Shown: positions 31,374 through 39,802 of the stretch, piece by piece | Position numbering within the stretch: the first letter of the stretch is position 1 | Layout of the letters: each line of letters starts with the position of its first letter | Source of the DNA: Ruminococcus sp. CAG:488 | GTDB taxonomy: Bacteria > Bacillota > Clostridia > Oscillospirales > Acutalibacteraceae | DNA length: 45,525 nucleotides | NCBI GenBank assembly: GCA_000434055.1 | Contig: HF999625.1 | Location: 18,078-63,602, forward strand | Direction: 5' to 3' | The notes under the pieces: generated by a model | What the model was told of the DNA's origin: nothing | The model's input: the letters and a program-made list of their open reading frames with translations, nothing else | The model's database searches: none | Program-made: the position numbers and the translations under genes

Positions 31374-32741
31374 ATGAAAAAATTTATAATTTTTATATGT
31401 TGTACGGCTTTAATTCTTACCTCGGCGGTTTTACGTGCCTCAGCCGCAGATTATACGGGAGATGTTACTCTTTATTCTCAAATTGACTTGCTTATCAACC
31501 TTGACAGCAATACCGTTATCATTGACAAAAATGCAGATCGGCAAGCCGACCCGTCATCACTGACGAAAATTATGACCGCTCTCGTCGTGCTGCAGAACGA
31601 AAAGGATCTCAGCAAAAAAATCACTGTTTCCGGATCGTCACTTGAAAGTCTTTACGGCACAGGCTGCATCATGTCCGGACTTCAGGACGGCGAGATCATC
31701 AGCGTTTATGACTTGCTCTGCTGCCTGCTCATTCCGAGCGGAAATGACGCAGCCCTTGTTCTCGCAAACGAGTACGGCAAGGGCATACCGAATTTCGTTA
31801 AAAAAATGAACGACACAGCCAAAAAGCTCGGCTGTACAAAGACAAAATTCACCAACCCTCACGGACTTGACGACATCAATCAGAAATCCACGGCAAACGA
31901 CATTGCAAAAATCACACAGGCGGCAATGAAATATTCCGTCTTTGAGACGATAGTCAAGATGCTGACCTATGACCTTCAAAAGACAAACAAAAACGAGGAA
32001 CGCACGATAGTCAATACCAACTACATGCTCAACTACGGATTTCCCGATTACTACTATGAAAACGCAAAAGGAATAAAAACCGGTTCCAGCAATGCCGAAG
32101 GCGAAAGCATTGTATCCGTAGCCTCAAGGGACGGTTACAGCTACATGGCAATTGCCCTCGGCGGACCTTATAAGGACACCGACGGTGATAATGATACTGA
32201 AAATCAAGCGATTCTCGACGCAGTCAGAATGTTTGAATGGGCATTTGACAGCCTCAGCTATGAAATCGTCACAAAGGAAGCACAGTTCGTCACCACGGTT
32301 CCGGTCAACTATTGCTGGGATATGGACAGTGTCAGACTGGTTGCAAAGAATGAGGTTCTTGCTCTTGTCCCGGAGGGCAACGGTTCCGAAAGCGTAAGCT
32401 TTGAACCGATTGATATGCCGGAAGCTCTTGATGCGCCGTTTAAAAAGGGCGATACAGTCTGCAAAGCAAAAATAATGTTCGCCGAACGTCAAATAGGAAC
32501 AGTCGAGCTTGTTGTCGCCGAAAATGCTAACATGAGCATGCTTCTCTATCTTAAAGCGGCACTCAAAAGGATGACGGCAAGCACGGTATTTAAAATATTG
32601 GTTGTAGTAGTTGTTTTGGTAATCGGTGCATATGTTGCACTTTACATCCGTGCGAACCGCAGACGGAAAAAGAATCGGGAATTAAAAATGTTTAAATACA
32701 GTGAGCTTCACCAAAACCCCAAAACCAAGGATAAAAAATAA
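31374..32741 (+). CDS. dacA: D-alanyl-D-alanine carboxypeptidase (S11, DacA-like)
   Basis: 455 residues: signal peptide (cleavage near ASA at 22-24), then the S11 peptidase with SLTK (Ser62, Lys65), SGN (122-124) and KTG (235-237). Unlike classic DacA with an amphipathic tail, it ends in a true membrane helix (about 398-420, VVVVVLVIGAYVALYI) and a basic cytoplasmic tail. It trims the last D-Ala from peptidoglycan pentapeptides. ATG 31374 is preferred over TTG 31368; neither has a good ribosome site. It is divergent from the phosphoesterase operon and ends in a strong terminator. Confidence 0.92.
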   Translation: MKKFIIFICCTALILTSAVLRASAADYTGDVTLYSQIDLLINLDSNTVIIDKNADRQADPSSLTKIMTALVVLQNEKDLSKKITVSGSSLESLYGTGCIMSGLQDGEIISVYDLLCCLLIPSGNDAALVLANEYGKGIPNFVKKMNDTAKKLGCTKTKFTNPHGLDDINQKSTANDIAKITQAAMKYSVFETIVKMLTYDLQKTNKNEERTIVNTNYMLNYGFPDYYYENAKGIKTGSSNAEGESIVSVASRDGYSYMAIALGGPYKDTDGDNDTENQAILDAVRMFEWAFDSLSYEIVTKEAQFVTTVPVNYCWDMDSVRLVAKNEVLALVPEGNGSESVSFEPIDMPEALDAPFKKGDTVCKAKIMFAERQIGTVELVVAENANMSMLLYLKAALKRMTASTVFKILVVVVVLVIGAYVALYIRANRRRKKNRELKMFKYSELHQNPKTKDKK

Positions 32742-32747
32742 AAACAT

Positions 32748-32788
32748 AAAACGCAGAGAGATTCTTTTCGACTTTCTCTGCGTTTTTT
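32748..32788 (+). terminator. Rho-independent terminator of the D,D-carboxypeptidase gene
   Basis: AAACGCAGAGA (32748-32758) pairs with TCTCTGCGTTT (32775-32785), and the T-tract runs to 32788. Confidence 0.9.
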
Positions 32789-32862
32789 CGACCCGCCGTA
32801 TATCCGACATGCCTAAAATAATAAGTTTTTTATTTTTTTAGTTATTTATTTTCACCTTTTTG

Positions 32863-32891
32863 TTGACATTTTAATTTTTCGGTATTATAAT
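32863..32891 (+). promoter_or_regulatory. Consensus sigma-A promoter for the DUF6514-like gene
   Basis: Perfect TTGACA (32863-32868), 17 bp, perfect TATAAT (32886-32891). It should be one of the strongest promoters in the window. Confidence 0.9.
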
Positions 32892-32931
32892 ATAGACGTT
32901 CTATAAATTCACAATAATAACAGGTGGGAAT

Positions 32932-33159
32932 ATGAATATTGAATATCAACTAACAAAAACTTATATTTATTTGGAGAATCAGCAGTTCTGCACATATGGC
33001 ATAGATGCCATCAACAGATCAACCGCTAAAATCCAAAGTCAGATTTCCGATGTTTCTCTTGACAAATCTTTTGTTCAGCAAGTCATAGACCTGTTGAATT
33101 CGGCTGAGGTTGAACTGTGCCATTTTGCCGAAGTCGTGGAAGATGAGCTGAATAAGTAA
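32932..33159 (+). CDS. Small DUF6514-like protein
   Basis: 75 residues: a short beta-rich N-terminus (IEYQLTKTYIYLENQQFCTY) and a helical C-terminus (SFVQQVIDLLNSAEVELCHF). The layout, with ISDVSLDKSFVQQVIDLLN followed by an acidic end, resembles the DUF6514 family of Clostridia, whose function is unknown to me. No membrane or export signal. The gene has a fully consensus promoter and AGGTGGGA before the ATG, which argues that it is real and well expressed. It stands alone between the carboxypeptidase and the tRNA. Confidence 0.7.
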   Translation: MNIEYQLTKTYIYLENQQFCTYGIDAINRSTAKIQSQISDVSLDKSFVQQVIDLLNSAEVELCHFAEVVEDELNK

Positions 33160-33330
33160 AAGAAACAATGAATACTTTCTGCTGCTGTGAAAATCTTTCA
33201 CCCGGCCAATTTTTTTATACTCTGTTTTTGCCGCATAGCGTCAAGATAAATATCCAGAATCTCTGCCGAAAATAGCTTCCGACGGATTCTCAGTTAGTTC
33301 TTTCTTTGCAACCATACAAATATAAAGAAA

Positions 33331-33355
33331 AACAGACCATGAAATCATGGTCTGT
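33331..33355 (-). terminator. Terminator of tRNA-Gln
   Basis: AACAGACCATG (33331-33341) pairs with CATGGTCTGTT across a 3-4 nt loop. T runs lie on both sides, so it may work in both directions; on the minus strand it directly follows the tRNA. Confidence 0.85.
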
Positions 33356-33360
33356 TTTTT

Positions 33361-33434
33361 TGGCAGCGGAATAGGGATTCGAACCCCAACAAACAGAGTC
33401 AGAGTCTGTCGTGCTACCGTTACACAATTCCGCT
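33361..33434 (-). tRNA. tRNA-Gln (anticodon CUG), CCA encoded
   Basis: The minus strand folds as a full cloverleaf: acceptor AGCGGAA/TTCCGCT, D-stem GTGT/GCAC, anticodon stem ACAGA/TCTGT with loop CTCTGAC giving anticodon CTG, T-arm TGGGG-TTCGAAT-CCCTA (one G-T pair), discriminator G and encoded CCA. It reads CAG codons. It has its own consensus promoter and terminator. Confidence 0.95.
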
Positions 33435-33448
33435 AAAGAACGTTTGAT

Positions 33449-33477
33449 ATTATACATCAGCAAACAGGTTTTGTCAA
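33449..33477 (-). promoter_or_regulatory. Consensus promoter of tRNA-Gln
   Basis: On the minus strand TTGACA (33472-33477), 17 bp, TATAAT (33449-33454); the tRNA begins about 15 nt after the -10. Confidence 0.9.
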
Positions 33478-33506
33478 TATGTTTTGCAGAAAAATTTGAA
33501 AAATTC

Positions 33507-34250
33507 CTAACCCATTGCAACATCCAACAGCATCATAAGTGCAAATCCGACTGCCGTGCCTGCTGTTCCTACTCTGCTTTTCGCCTTGGGAATCAGCTCA
33601 TTTGACACGACATATATCATTGCTCCCGCCGCAAAGGAAAGAACATACGGCAATATCGGGGCAACAAGCCAAGTCAGCAACACCGTCAAGACAGACGCAA
33701 CAGGCTCGACTGCTCCCGAAAGCACGCCGTAAAGAAACGCTCTCTTTTTTCCCATTCCGTCTGTAACCAGCGGTGCGGATATAATTGTTCCCTCGGGGAA
33801 ATTCTGCACAGCAATGCCGATTGAAAGAGTCAGAGCTTCCGACAGCGGTATAATTCCGCTTATTAACCCGGCGAACGCCACGCCGACCGCCATTCCCTCA
33901 GGTATGTTATGCAAGGTCACGGCAATAAAAAGCATAATATTTTCGCCGAGCTTCGGCTCTTTCCCCGTGTTTAAATCAAAATCGGGCACAAGTGCATCCA
34001 AAAGCATCATTGACCCGGTGCCTACAAGAAAACCCGTAACAGCAGGTATCCACGATCCGGCAGCTTCGATTGACGGCAGCAAAAGCGACCAGACCGACGC
34101 CGCAGTCATAACTCCCGCCGCAAATCCGAGCATGGCTCGGTGAAAATGCGGATTTGCTTTTCCTTTTATAAAAAACACTGCCGCCGCCCCTATCGTTGTC
34201 CCGAGAAACGGCAGTAAAATGCCTATAGCTGTTTCACTCAGAAAATTCAC
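33507..34250 (-). CDS. ZIP family divalent metal transporter
   Basis: 247 residues, about eight membrane segments, small as in bacterial ZupT-like members. The metal-site motifs lie in the fourth and fifth helices: LHNIPEGMAVGVAF (HNxPEG) and VQNFPEGTIISAPL. A short segment FDLNTGKEPKLGENI is the variable loop. It probably imports zinc, iron or manganese. The start is GTG 34250 with GGTGA before it, divergent from the DUF6056-like gene. No metal-regulator site was identified. Confidence 0.92.
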   Translation of the reverse strand: MNFLSETAIGILLPFLGTTIGAAAVFFIKGKANPHFHRAMLGFAAGVMTAASVWSLLLPSIEAAGSWIPAVTGFLVGTGSMMLLDALVPDFDLNTGKEPKLGENIMLFIAVTLHNIPEGMAVGVAFAGLISGIIPLSEALTLSIGIAVQNFPEGTIISAPLVTDGMGKKRAFLYGVLSGAVEPVASVLTVLLTWLVAPILPYVLSFAAGAMIYVVSNELIPKAKSRVGTAGTAVGFALMMLLDVAMG

Positions 34251-34323
34251 TTAAATCACCGATTTCACAAAGTATTACTACTATCAGAAATATTCGTTAA
34301 TCCAATAAATGTTCGTAATACTG

Positions 34324-34352
34324 TTGTTTTTTTCTCAAGCGTGTATTATAAT
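34324..34352 (+). promoter_or_regulatory. Sigma-A promoter for the DUF6056-like gene and possibly the met cluster
   Basis: TTGTTT (34324-34329), 17 bp, TATAAT (34347-34352), about 26 bp before the ATG at 34378. Confidence 0.65.
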
Positions 34353-34377
34353 ATTTCCCATGAACGGAGGGATATTG

Positions 34378-35844
34378 ATGAAAGGAAATCGCTTTGATGC
34401 TTTCTGTGAAAAAACCGCTTTAAAGCAGAAGGCCTTTTCGGGTAAATTGTATTCCGCTTTTTGCCGTGCAGATAATCAAATCAACTCTAAGCAAAAGCTG
34501 AACGTTGCAATTATTGCAGCAGTCAGCGTACTTCTTTTTGCCGTCATGCTTTTCCTCAATTACTGCACTCCGTACCTCAACGACGATTATATTTATTTTA
34601 ATATTTTCTCCGAAAACGGAATCGGCGATTTTATTTTGCTTTCAATTAAAAATCAAAGGGTTGAAAACCTTTCCGATATTGTCGAGTCCATGAAGGCGCA
34701 CTACAACGTCATGAACGGAAGAATTCTCGTTCATTCGATTGTTCAAGGTATCCTGATACTGCCCAAAAGCGTTTTCAATGTTCTCAACTCGGCAGCATAC
34801 GTTGCGCTGATGCTTCTCATTTACAAGCATTGCAAGGGCACGTGCAGGGAGCATAAGGCGGTGCTCTTTGTTCTCATCTGCCTTGCGGCGTGGACGTTTT
34901 TGCCCGATTTCGGCAAAACGGCACTATGGCTCACGGGCAGCATAAATTACCTTTGGAGCTCAGTTTTCAGGCTCGCCGTTTTGCTCCCGTTTAGACTCTA
35001 TGCCGACGGCAAGGACGATAAAGTTCCATGGCTGAAAGCTATTGTTATGACGCTTGCCTGTCTCGCGGCAGGTGCAACCAATGAAAATACAAGCGCCGCG
35101 TTCATCGGTGTCACCGTTCTTTTCATGATTTATTGCCGAGTTCACAAAAGAAAGCTTCCGGTTTGGTCGGTCACCGGTCTCATCGCCGCACTCTGCGGAT
35201 TTTTCTTCATGGTTTCGGCACCGGGAAATTCAAGACGTGTCAATATCGGTGACGAGGTCGGCAATTCGATTGCAACAAGGCTGGTTAACATTCCCGCGAA
35301 CATGATTTTGTTCCTCTCTGTTTTCGTCGGAGCGTTCGTTGTGTGTGTAATTATTCTTTACACATATGACCGTGAAAGCGGCAACAAAAAAACGGGAATT
35401 GCAGCCATTGCCTTAATCGGTGCATTCGGTGCGGCAGCAGTTATGGTCGCCTCTCCCCAGTTTCCGACAAGGGCATGGTTCGGAATTTATATCTACGCAA
35501 TGACAGCGGTCGGAATTCTTGTTTACCGAATCCTCCTCAACGAAAATCTTGCGCGCAGGTTAATTTTGATTTCGGTCGTGTTCTGGTCGATATGGAACAT
35601 GATGTCATGTGTTCACACGGCGCAGGACATGGAAGGCCTTCATTCCTTTAACGTTAAGCGTGATGCATATATTGAAGAGCAGAAGGCGCAGGGCAACTAT
35701 GACCTTGAGCTTGAAAAATATTACACTACGGATCAGCATGCCCCATCAATGGACGGCGCAGACATAACCGAGGACCCCGAGCATTGGCGCAACATAACTT
35801 TTGCCATGCACTACGGTCTTGACAGTGTAAAAGAAAAGAAGTAA
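34378..35844 (+). CDS. DUF6056-like polytopic membrane protein (glycosyltransferase-like)
   Basis: 488 residues from ATG 34378 (GGAGG 7 nt before it), with about ten membrane segments after a 45-residue cytoplasmic N-terminus. An early loop has NDDYIYF with paired acidic residues after the first membrane helix, as in GT-C glycosyltransferases; GSINYLWSSVFRL and SAPGNSRRVNIGDE are the kind of conserved loops seen in DUF6056 proteins. Such proteins are thought to act on lipid-linked sugars, but the function here is not shown. The soluble C-terminus (about 60 residues) is charged. The metF gene follows after only 25 bp, so the two may share a transcript without obvious functional connection. Confidence 0.75.
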   Translation: MKGNRFDAFCEKTALKQKAFSGKLYSAFCRADNQINSKQKLNVAIIAAVSVLLFAVMLFLNYCTPYLNDDYIYFNIFSENGIGDFILLSIKNQRVENLSDIVESMKAHYNVMNGRILVHSIVQGILILPKSVFNVLNSAAYVALMLLIYKHCKGTCREHKAVLFVLICLAAWTFLPDFGKTALWLTGSINYLWSSVFRLAVLLPFRLYADGKDDKVPWLKAIVMTLACLAAGATNENTSAAFIGVTVLFMIYCRVHKRKLPVWSVTGLIAALCGFFFMVSAPGNSRRVNIGDEVGNSIATRLVNIPANMILFLSVFVGAFVVCVIILYTYDRESGNKKTGIAAIALIGAFGAAAVMVASPQFPTRAWFGIYIYAMTAVGILVYRILLNENLARRLILISVVFWSIWNMMSCVHTAQDMEGLHSFNVKRDAYIEEQKAQGNYDLELEKYYTTDQHAPSMDGADITEDPEHWRNITFAMHYGLDSVKEKK

Positions 35845-35869
35845 CTTGACCCCGAAGGGAGCGACAGAT

Positions 35870-36748
35870 ATGAAAATCACAGAAATTCTCAACAACGGAA
35901 AAATGTCTTTATCTTTTGAGGTTTTTCCGCCCAAAACGGACACTGCCTTTGAAAGTGTTCAGCAGGCAACCCGTGAGATTGCGAAGCTCAAGCCTTCCTA
36001 CATGAGCATAACCTACGGTGCCGGCGGAGGAACGAGCAAATATACACTTGACATTGCCGAGGATATTATGAAGGACTACGGCGTGCCGACGCTTGCGCAT
36101 CTGACTTGTGTTTCCTCGTCAAAGGCAACCGTTCAAGATAGGATTTTCGAGATGAACAAGCGTGGGATAAAAAACGTTCTGGCTCTCAGAGGTGATATTC
36201 CCTCGGGAATGGAGGCTGACGACAGGAGCGGCTGGGATCACCGATATGCTGTTGACCTTATTCGTGAAATTAAGGAAAGCGGCTTTGATTTCTGCATCGG
36301 CGGCGCATGCTATCCGGAGATTCACCCGGAAAGCTCCAATCAAAAGGAGGACATTAAGCACCTCAAAGAAAAGGTTGACGCGGGCTGTGAATTCCTGACG
36401 ACGCAGATGTTTTTTGACAACAATCTTTTATATAATTTTCTTTACAAAATTCGTGAAGCAGGCATCACCGTGCCAATCGTTGCCGGAATTATGCCGATAA
36501 CAAATGCAAAACAGGTTGACAGAGCAATCAAACTTTCCGGCTCATTCATGCCTCAGAGATTCAAAAGCCTTGTTGATAAGTTCGGTTCGGATCCTCTTGC
36601 AATGAAGCAGGCAGGTATTGCCTATGCGACGGATCAGATCATCGACCTTTACGCAAACGGGGTTGAAAACGTTCATGTTTATTCAATGAACAAGCCCGAT
36701 GTTGCACAGAAAATACAGTCCAATCTCTCTGATATTTTAGGCAAGTGA
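35870..36748 (+). CDS. metF: 5,10-methylenetetrahydrofolate reductase
   Basis: 292 residues. SFEVFPPKTD (the catalytic Glu strand), YMSITYGAGGGTSKYTLDIA, NVLALRGDIPSG, FDFCIGGACYPEIHPES and FLTTQMFFDN are the standard MetF blocks; it is an FAD flavoprotein that makes 5-methyl-THF. ATG 35870 with AAGGGAG before it is preferred over the longer frame from 35846. It leads the cluster metF, MetH-reactivation domain, metH, which supplies the methyl group and remakes methionine. No S-box or other SAM riboswitch was seen ahead of it. Confidence 0.96.
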   Translation: MKITEILNNGKMSLSFEVFPPKTDTAFESVQQATREIAKLKPSYMSITYGAGGGTSKYTLDIAEDIMKDYGVPTLAHLTCVSSSKATVQDRIFEMNKRGIKNVLALRGDIPSGMEADDRSGWDHRYAVDLIREIKESGFDFCIGGACYPEIHPESSNQKEDIKHLKEKVDAGCEFLTTQMFFDNNLLYNFLYKIREAGITVPIVAGIMPITNAKQVDRAIKLSGSFMPQRFKSLVDKFGSDPLAMKQAGIAYATDQIIDLYANGVENVHVYSMNKPDVAQKIQSNLSDILGK

Positions 36749-36752
36749 TATT

Positions 36753-37352
36753 ATGGAAACGGTTTACAGCTTATCATTCAAAGAACCGAGCATAAATAAA
36801 AAAGAAATAATGCGATACATGTCGTCGCAAGGCGGCATTGATGAAATTCTCGGACTTGTTGACGAATGTCTCGCCGAGGTTCGGGAAATGCTTCAATATA
36901 AGGTTTGCTACGCCATTCTGACGACTGAAACCGACAGCAATATTATCTCTCTGCCATGCGGACAAATCGCAAGCCGAAACCTTGCAAAAAATCTCAGCGG
37001 CTGCGATAAAGCAATAATCTTTGCCGCAACAATCGGCATCGGCATTGACCGATTGATCTCAAAATATTCAAGATTATCGCCCGCAAAGGCTTTATGCCTT
37101 CAGGCAATCGGAGCGGAAAGAGTTGAAGCTCTCTGCAATGATTTTTGCGAGAAAATGGAATCGGAATTTCAAGGAAAAGGAGAAAAGCTCCGACCGAGAT
37201 TCAGCCCCGGCTACGGAGACCTGCCGCTTGAAACGCAAAAAATGATTTTCTCGCTGCTTGATTGCCCCAAAAGAATCGGCGTTACACTCGGTGATACGCT
37301 TTTAATGTCACCGTCAAAGTCAGTAACAGCATTTATCGGAATAACCCGATGA
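36753..37352 (+). CDS. Free-standing methionine synthase (cobalamin) reactivation-domain protein
   Basis: 199 residues. The C-terminal half carries the MetH activation-domain hallmark RPRFSPGYGDLPLETQKMIF, which binds SAM next to cobalamin, and later GVTLGDTLLMSPSKSV. In many bacteria this domain is the C-terminal module of MetH; here it is a separate gene, consistent with the shortened MetH that follows. It would allow reductive methylation of inactive cob(II)alamin. The stop overlaps an ATG of the metH frame (ATGA), and it starts 4 bp after metF. Confidence 0.9.
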   Translation: METVYSLSFKEPSINKKEIMRYMSSQGGIDEILGLVDECLAEVREMLQYKVCYAILTTETDSNIISLPCGQIASRNLAKNLSGCDKAIIFAATIGIGIDRLISKYSRLSPAKALCLQAIGAERVEALCNDFCEKMESEFQGKGEKLRPRFSPGYGDLPLETQKMIFSLLDCPKRIGVTLGDTLLMSPSKSVTAFIGITR

Positions 37353-37366
37353 TAGGAAGTGTTTCA

Positions 37367-39739
37367 ATGAATCTTCGTGATTTTATTAAAAATAATATAG
37401 TTTACCTCGACGGCGGCATGGGAACTCTCCTGCAAAAAAGCGGTTTGCAGCCGGGCGAGCTGCCCGAGCGTTGGAACATTTCTCACCCCGAGGTGATTAA
37501 AGAAATCCACAAAAGCTACTATGACAGCGGCAGTAATATCGTAAATACGAACACCTTCGGCGCAAACTCTCTCAAATTCGGCACAGATGAGCTTAGCGAA
37601 ATTATATATCATGCCGTTAAAAACGCTGACGAAGCGAGAAAAGCCTCTTCGGGAAAGCAGGAAAAATTTATTGCGCTTGATGTAGGTCCTACAGGTAAGC
37701 TGCTTAAGCCCCTCGGCGATCTCGACTTTGAGGATGCGGTTAAAGCTTTTGCCGAAGTAATAAGTCTCGGTGTAAAATACGGCGTTGACCTTATCACAAT
37801 CGAAACAATGAACGACAGCTATGAGACAAAGGCCGCCGTGCTTGCCGCAAAAGAAAACAGTGACCTCCCCATTATCGTAACAAACGCATACGGTGAAAAC
37901 GGACGTCTTATGACGGGTGCCGATCCTGCGGTTATGGCAGCTATGCTTGAAGGAATGGGCGTTGACGCAATCGGCGCAAACTGCTCGCTCGGCCCGAAGC
38001 AGCTCATGGGTGTTATGGATGAGCTTTTAAATTACTGCTCCGTTCCCGTTGCCTTCAAGCCGAATGCCGGTCTGCCGAAAAGCGACGGCAAGGTGACATA
38101 CTACGACGTTGATGCAGAAGAATTTGCACAGGACATTAAGCTTGCCGTTTCAAACGGAGTAAGAATTGTCGGCGGCTGCTGCGGTACAACGCCCGAATAT
38201 ATCAAAAAAGTTTGCGAGCTTACCCGTGACATAAGACCGAAAGAAATCGAGAAAAAGACATATTCTGTCTGCACATCATATAACAAAGCCGTTTTCTTCG
38301 GAGAGAAGCCGATCTTGATAGGCGAAAGAATTAACCCTACAGGAAAAAAACGCTTTAAACAGGCTCTTTTAGAAAACGATATAGGCTACATTCTTCAGGA
38401 AGCCGTAAGCCAGCAGGCAAAGGGAGTTCATGTGCTTGACGTTAACGTTGGTCTGCCGGGAATTGATGAGGCTCAAATGCTGACAAATTCCGTTTGCGAG
38501 CTTCAATGCGTAACGGATCTGCCGCTGCAGATAGATTCCTCTGACCCGGTTGCCATGGAAAGTGCCCTCCGCCGCTACAACGGCAAGGCAATGATAAACT
38601 CGGTCAACGGCAAAGAGGAAAACCTGAATGCAATTTTTCCTCTCGTGAAAAAGTACGGCGGTTTTGTCGTTGCTCTTACGCTTGACGAAAAAGGAATTCC
38701 GTCAACGGTTGATGGCAGAATGAAAATTGCAAGAAAAATTCTATTGACCGCCGCATTATACGGAATCAACAAAAAGGATATTATATTCGATCCGCTGGCA
38801 ATGACCGTAAGCGCAGATAAGATGTCGGCGGTTACAACGCTCGAAACCGTCAAAAAAATCACCGAACAGCTCGGCTGCAACACCTCTCTCGGTGTTTCCA
38901 ATGTTTCGTTCGGCTTACCGTCGAGAGATCTTGTTAATGCGGCATTCTTCACCACGGCGATGGAAAACGGACTTTCCGCCGCAATTATGAATCCGTACTC
39001 GGAAAGAATGATGGAGGCATATTACAGCTTCAACGTTGTTAAAGGCCTTGACGAAAACTGCATGGATTTTATCAATTTTGCTTCTCGGCAGGAGGTTCAG
39101 CCGACAGCTAAACAGGAAAGCTCACTTACACTCAAGGAAGCGATTGAAAAGGGCCTCAAGGAAAAGGCAAGCGAGATAACAACAGCCATGCTCGGCAATA
39201 GTGCGCCGCTTGACATTGTAAACGCTCATGTTATACCTGCCCTTGACAACGTAGGCAAGCGATTTGAAGAAAAAAAGCTGTTCCTCCCCCAGCTTCTGAT
39301 GAGTGCAGAAGCGGCAAAGGCTTCATTCGAGGTTATAAAGGCAACTATGTCGGCGGACGGCAGCAGTGTCAAAAAAGGAAGCATTGTAATTGCAACCGTT
39401 CACGGTGATATTCACGATATAGGAAAGAATATTGTAAAGCTTTTGCTTGAAAACTACGGCTATAATGTTATCGACCTCGGCAAAAACGTTCCGCCCGAGA
39501 CCGTTTTGAAAGCCGTCACGGACAATCATGCTCCGCTCGTCGGACTGAGCGCACTGATGACAACAACAGTTCCCGCAATGGAGGAAACGGTCAAGCTCAT
39601 AAAAGAAAATGCACCGTGGTGCAAAACCGTCGTAGGCGGCGCTGTGCTTACTCAGGACTATGCCGATAAAATCGGCGCAAACAAATATGCCGCAGACGCA
39701 ATGGAAACCGTTCGCTATGCGGAATCGGTCATAGGCTAA
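37367..39739 (+). CDS. metH: Cobalamin-dependent methionine synthase lacking the reactivation domain
   Basis: 790 residues (ATG 37367 with AGGAAG 7 nt before; an alternative ATG at 37349 adds six residues). Domains in order: homocysteine-binding barrel (1-300) with zinc ligands C206 and C271/C272 in GANCSLG and GGCCGTT; pterin-binding barrel (about 310-580, starting ILIGERINPTGKKRFK); cobalamin cap (about 595-670); and the B12 domain with the cobalt ligand His683 in GDIHDIGKN. It transfers methyl from 5-methyl-THF to homocysteine. The usual C-terminal activation domain is encoded by the preceding gene. A strong terminator follows. Confidence 0.96.
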   Translation: MNLRDFIKNNIVYLDGGMGTLLQKSGLQPGELPERWNISHPEVIKEIHKSYYDSGSNIVNTNTFGANSLKFGTDELSEIIYHAVKNADEARKASSGKQEKFIALDVGPTGKLLKPLGDLDFEDAVKAFAEVISLGVKYGVDLITIETMNDSYETKAAVLAAKENSDLPIIVTNAYGENGRLMTGADPAVMAAMLEGMGVDAIGANCSLGPKQLMGVMDELLNYCSVPVAFKPNAGLPKSDGKVTYYDVDAEEFAQDIKLAVSNGVRIVGGCCGTTPEYIKKVCELTRDIRPKEIEKKTYSVCTSYNKAVFFGEKPILIGERINPTGKKRFKQALLENDIGYILQEAVSQQAKGVHVLDVNVGLPGIDEAQMLTNSVCELQCVTDLPLQIDSSDPVAMESALRRYNGKAMINSVNGKEENLNAIFPLVKKYGGFVVALTLDEKGIPSTVDGRMKIARKILLTAALYGINKKDIIFDPLAMTVSADKMSAVTTLETVKKITEQLGCNTSLGVSNVSFGLPSRDLVNAAFFTTAMENGLSAAIMNPYSERMMEAYYSFNVVKGLDENCMDFINFASRQEVQPTAKQESSLTLKEAIEKGLKEKASEITTAMLGNSAPLDIVNAHVIPALDNVGKRFEEKKLFLPQLLMSAEAAKASFEVIKATMSADGSSVKKGSIVIATVHGDIHDIGKNIVKLLLENYGYNVIDLGKNVPPETVLKAVTDNHAPLVGLSALMTTTVPAMEETVKLIKENAPWCKTVVGGAVLTQDYADKIGANKYAADAMETVRYAESVIG

Positions 39740-39755
39740 ACAATACAAGCAAATT

Positions 39756-39787
39756 GCTCCCCGACTTTTACGGTCGGGGAGCTTGTT
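39756..39787 (+). terminator. Terminator of the methionine cluster
   Basis: GCTCCCCGAC (39756-39765) pairs perfectly with GTCGGGGAGC (39773-39782) and is followed by TTGTTT. It lies between convergent metH and the EF-G-like gene and may serve both. Confidence 0.9.
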
Positions 39788-39802
39788 TCATATTCTGATT
39801 TA

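Noticed and set aside
35845..35869. SAM (S-box) or cobalamin riboswitch ahead of the methionine genes
   Set aside because: The gap to the previous gene is only 25 bp and no conserved riboswitch core was seen there or before 34378.
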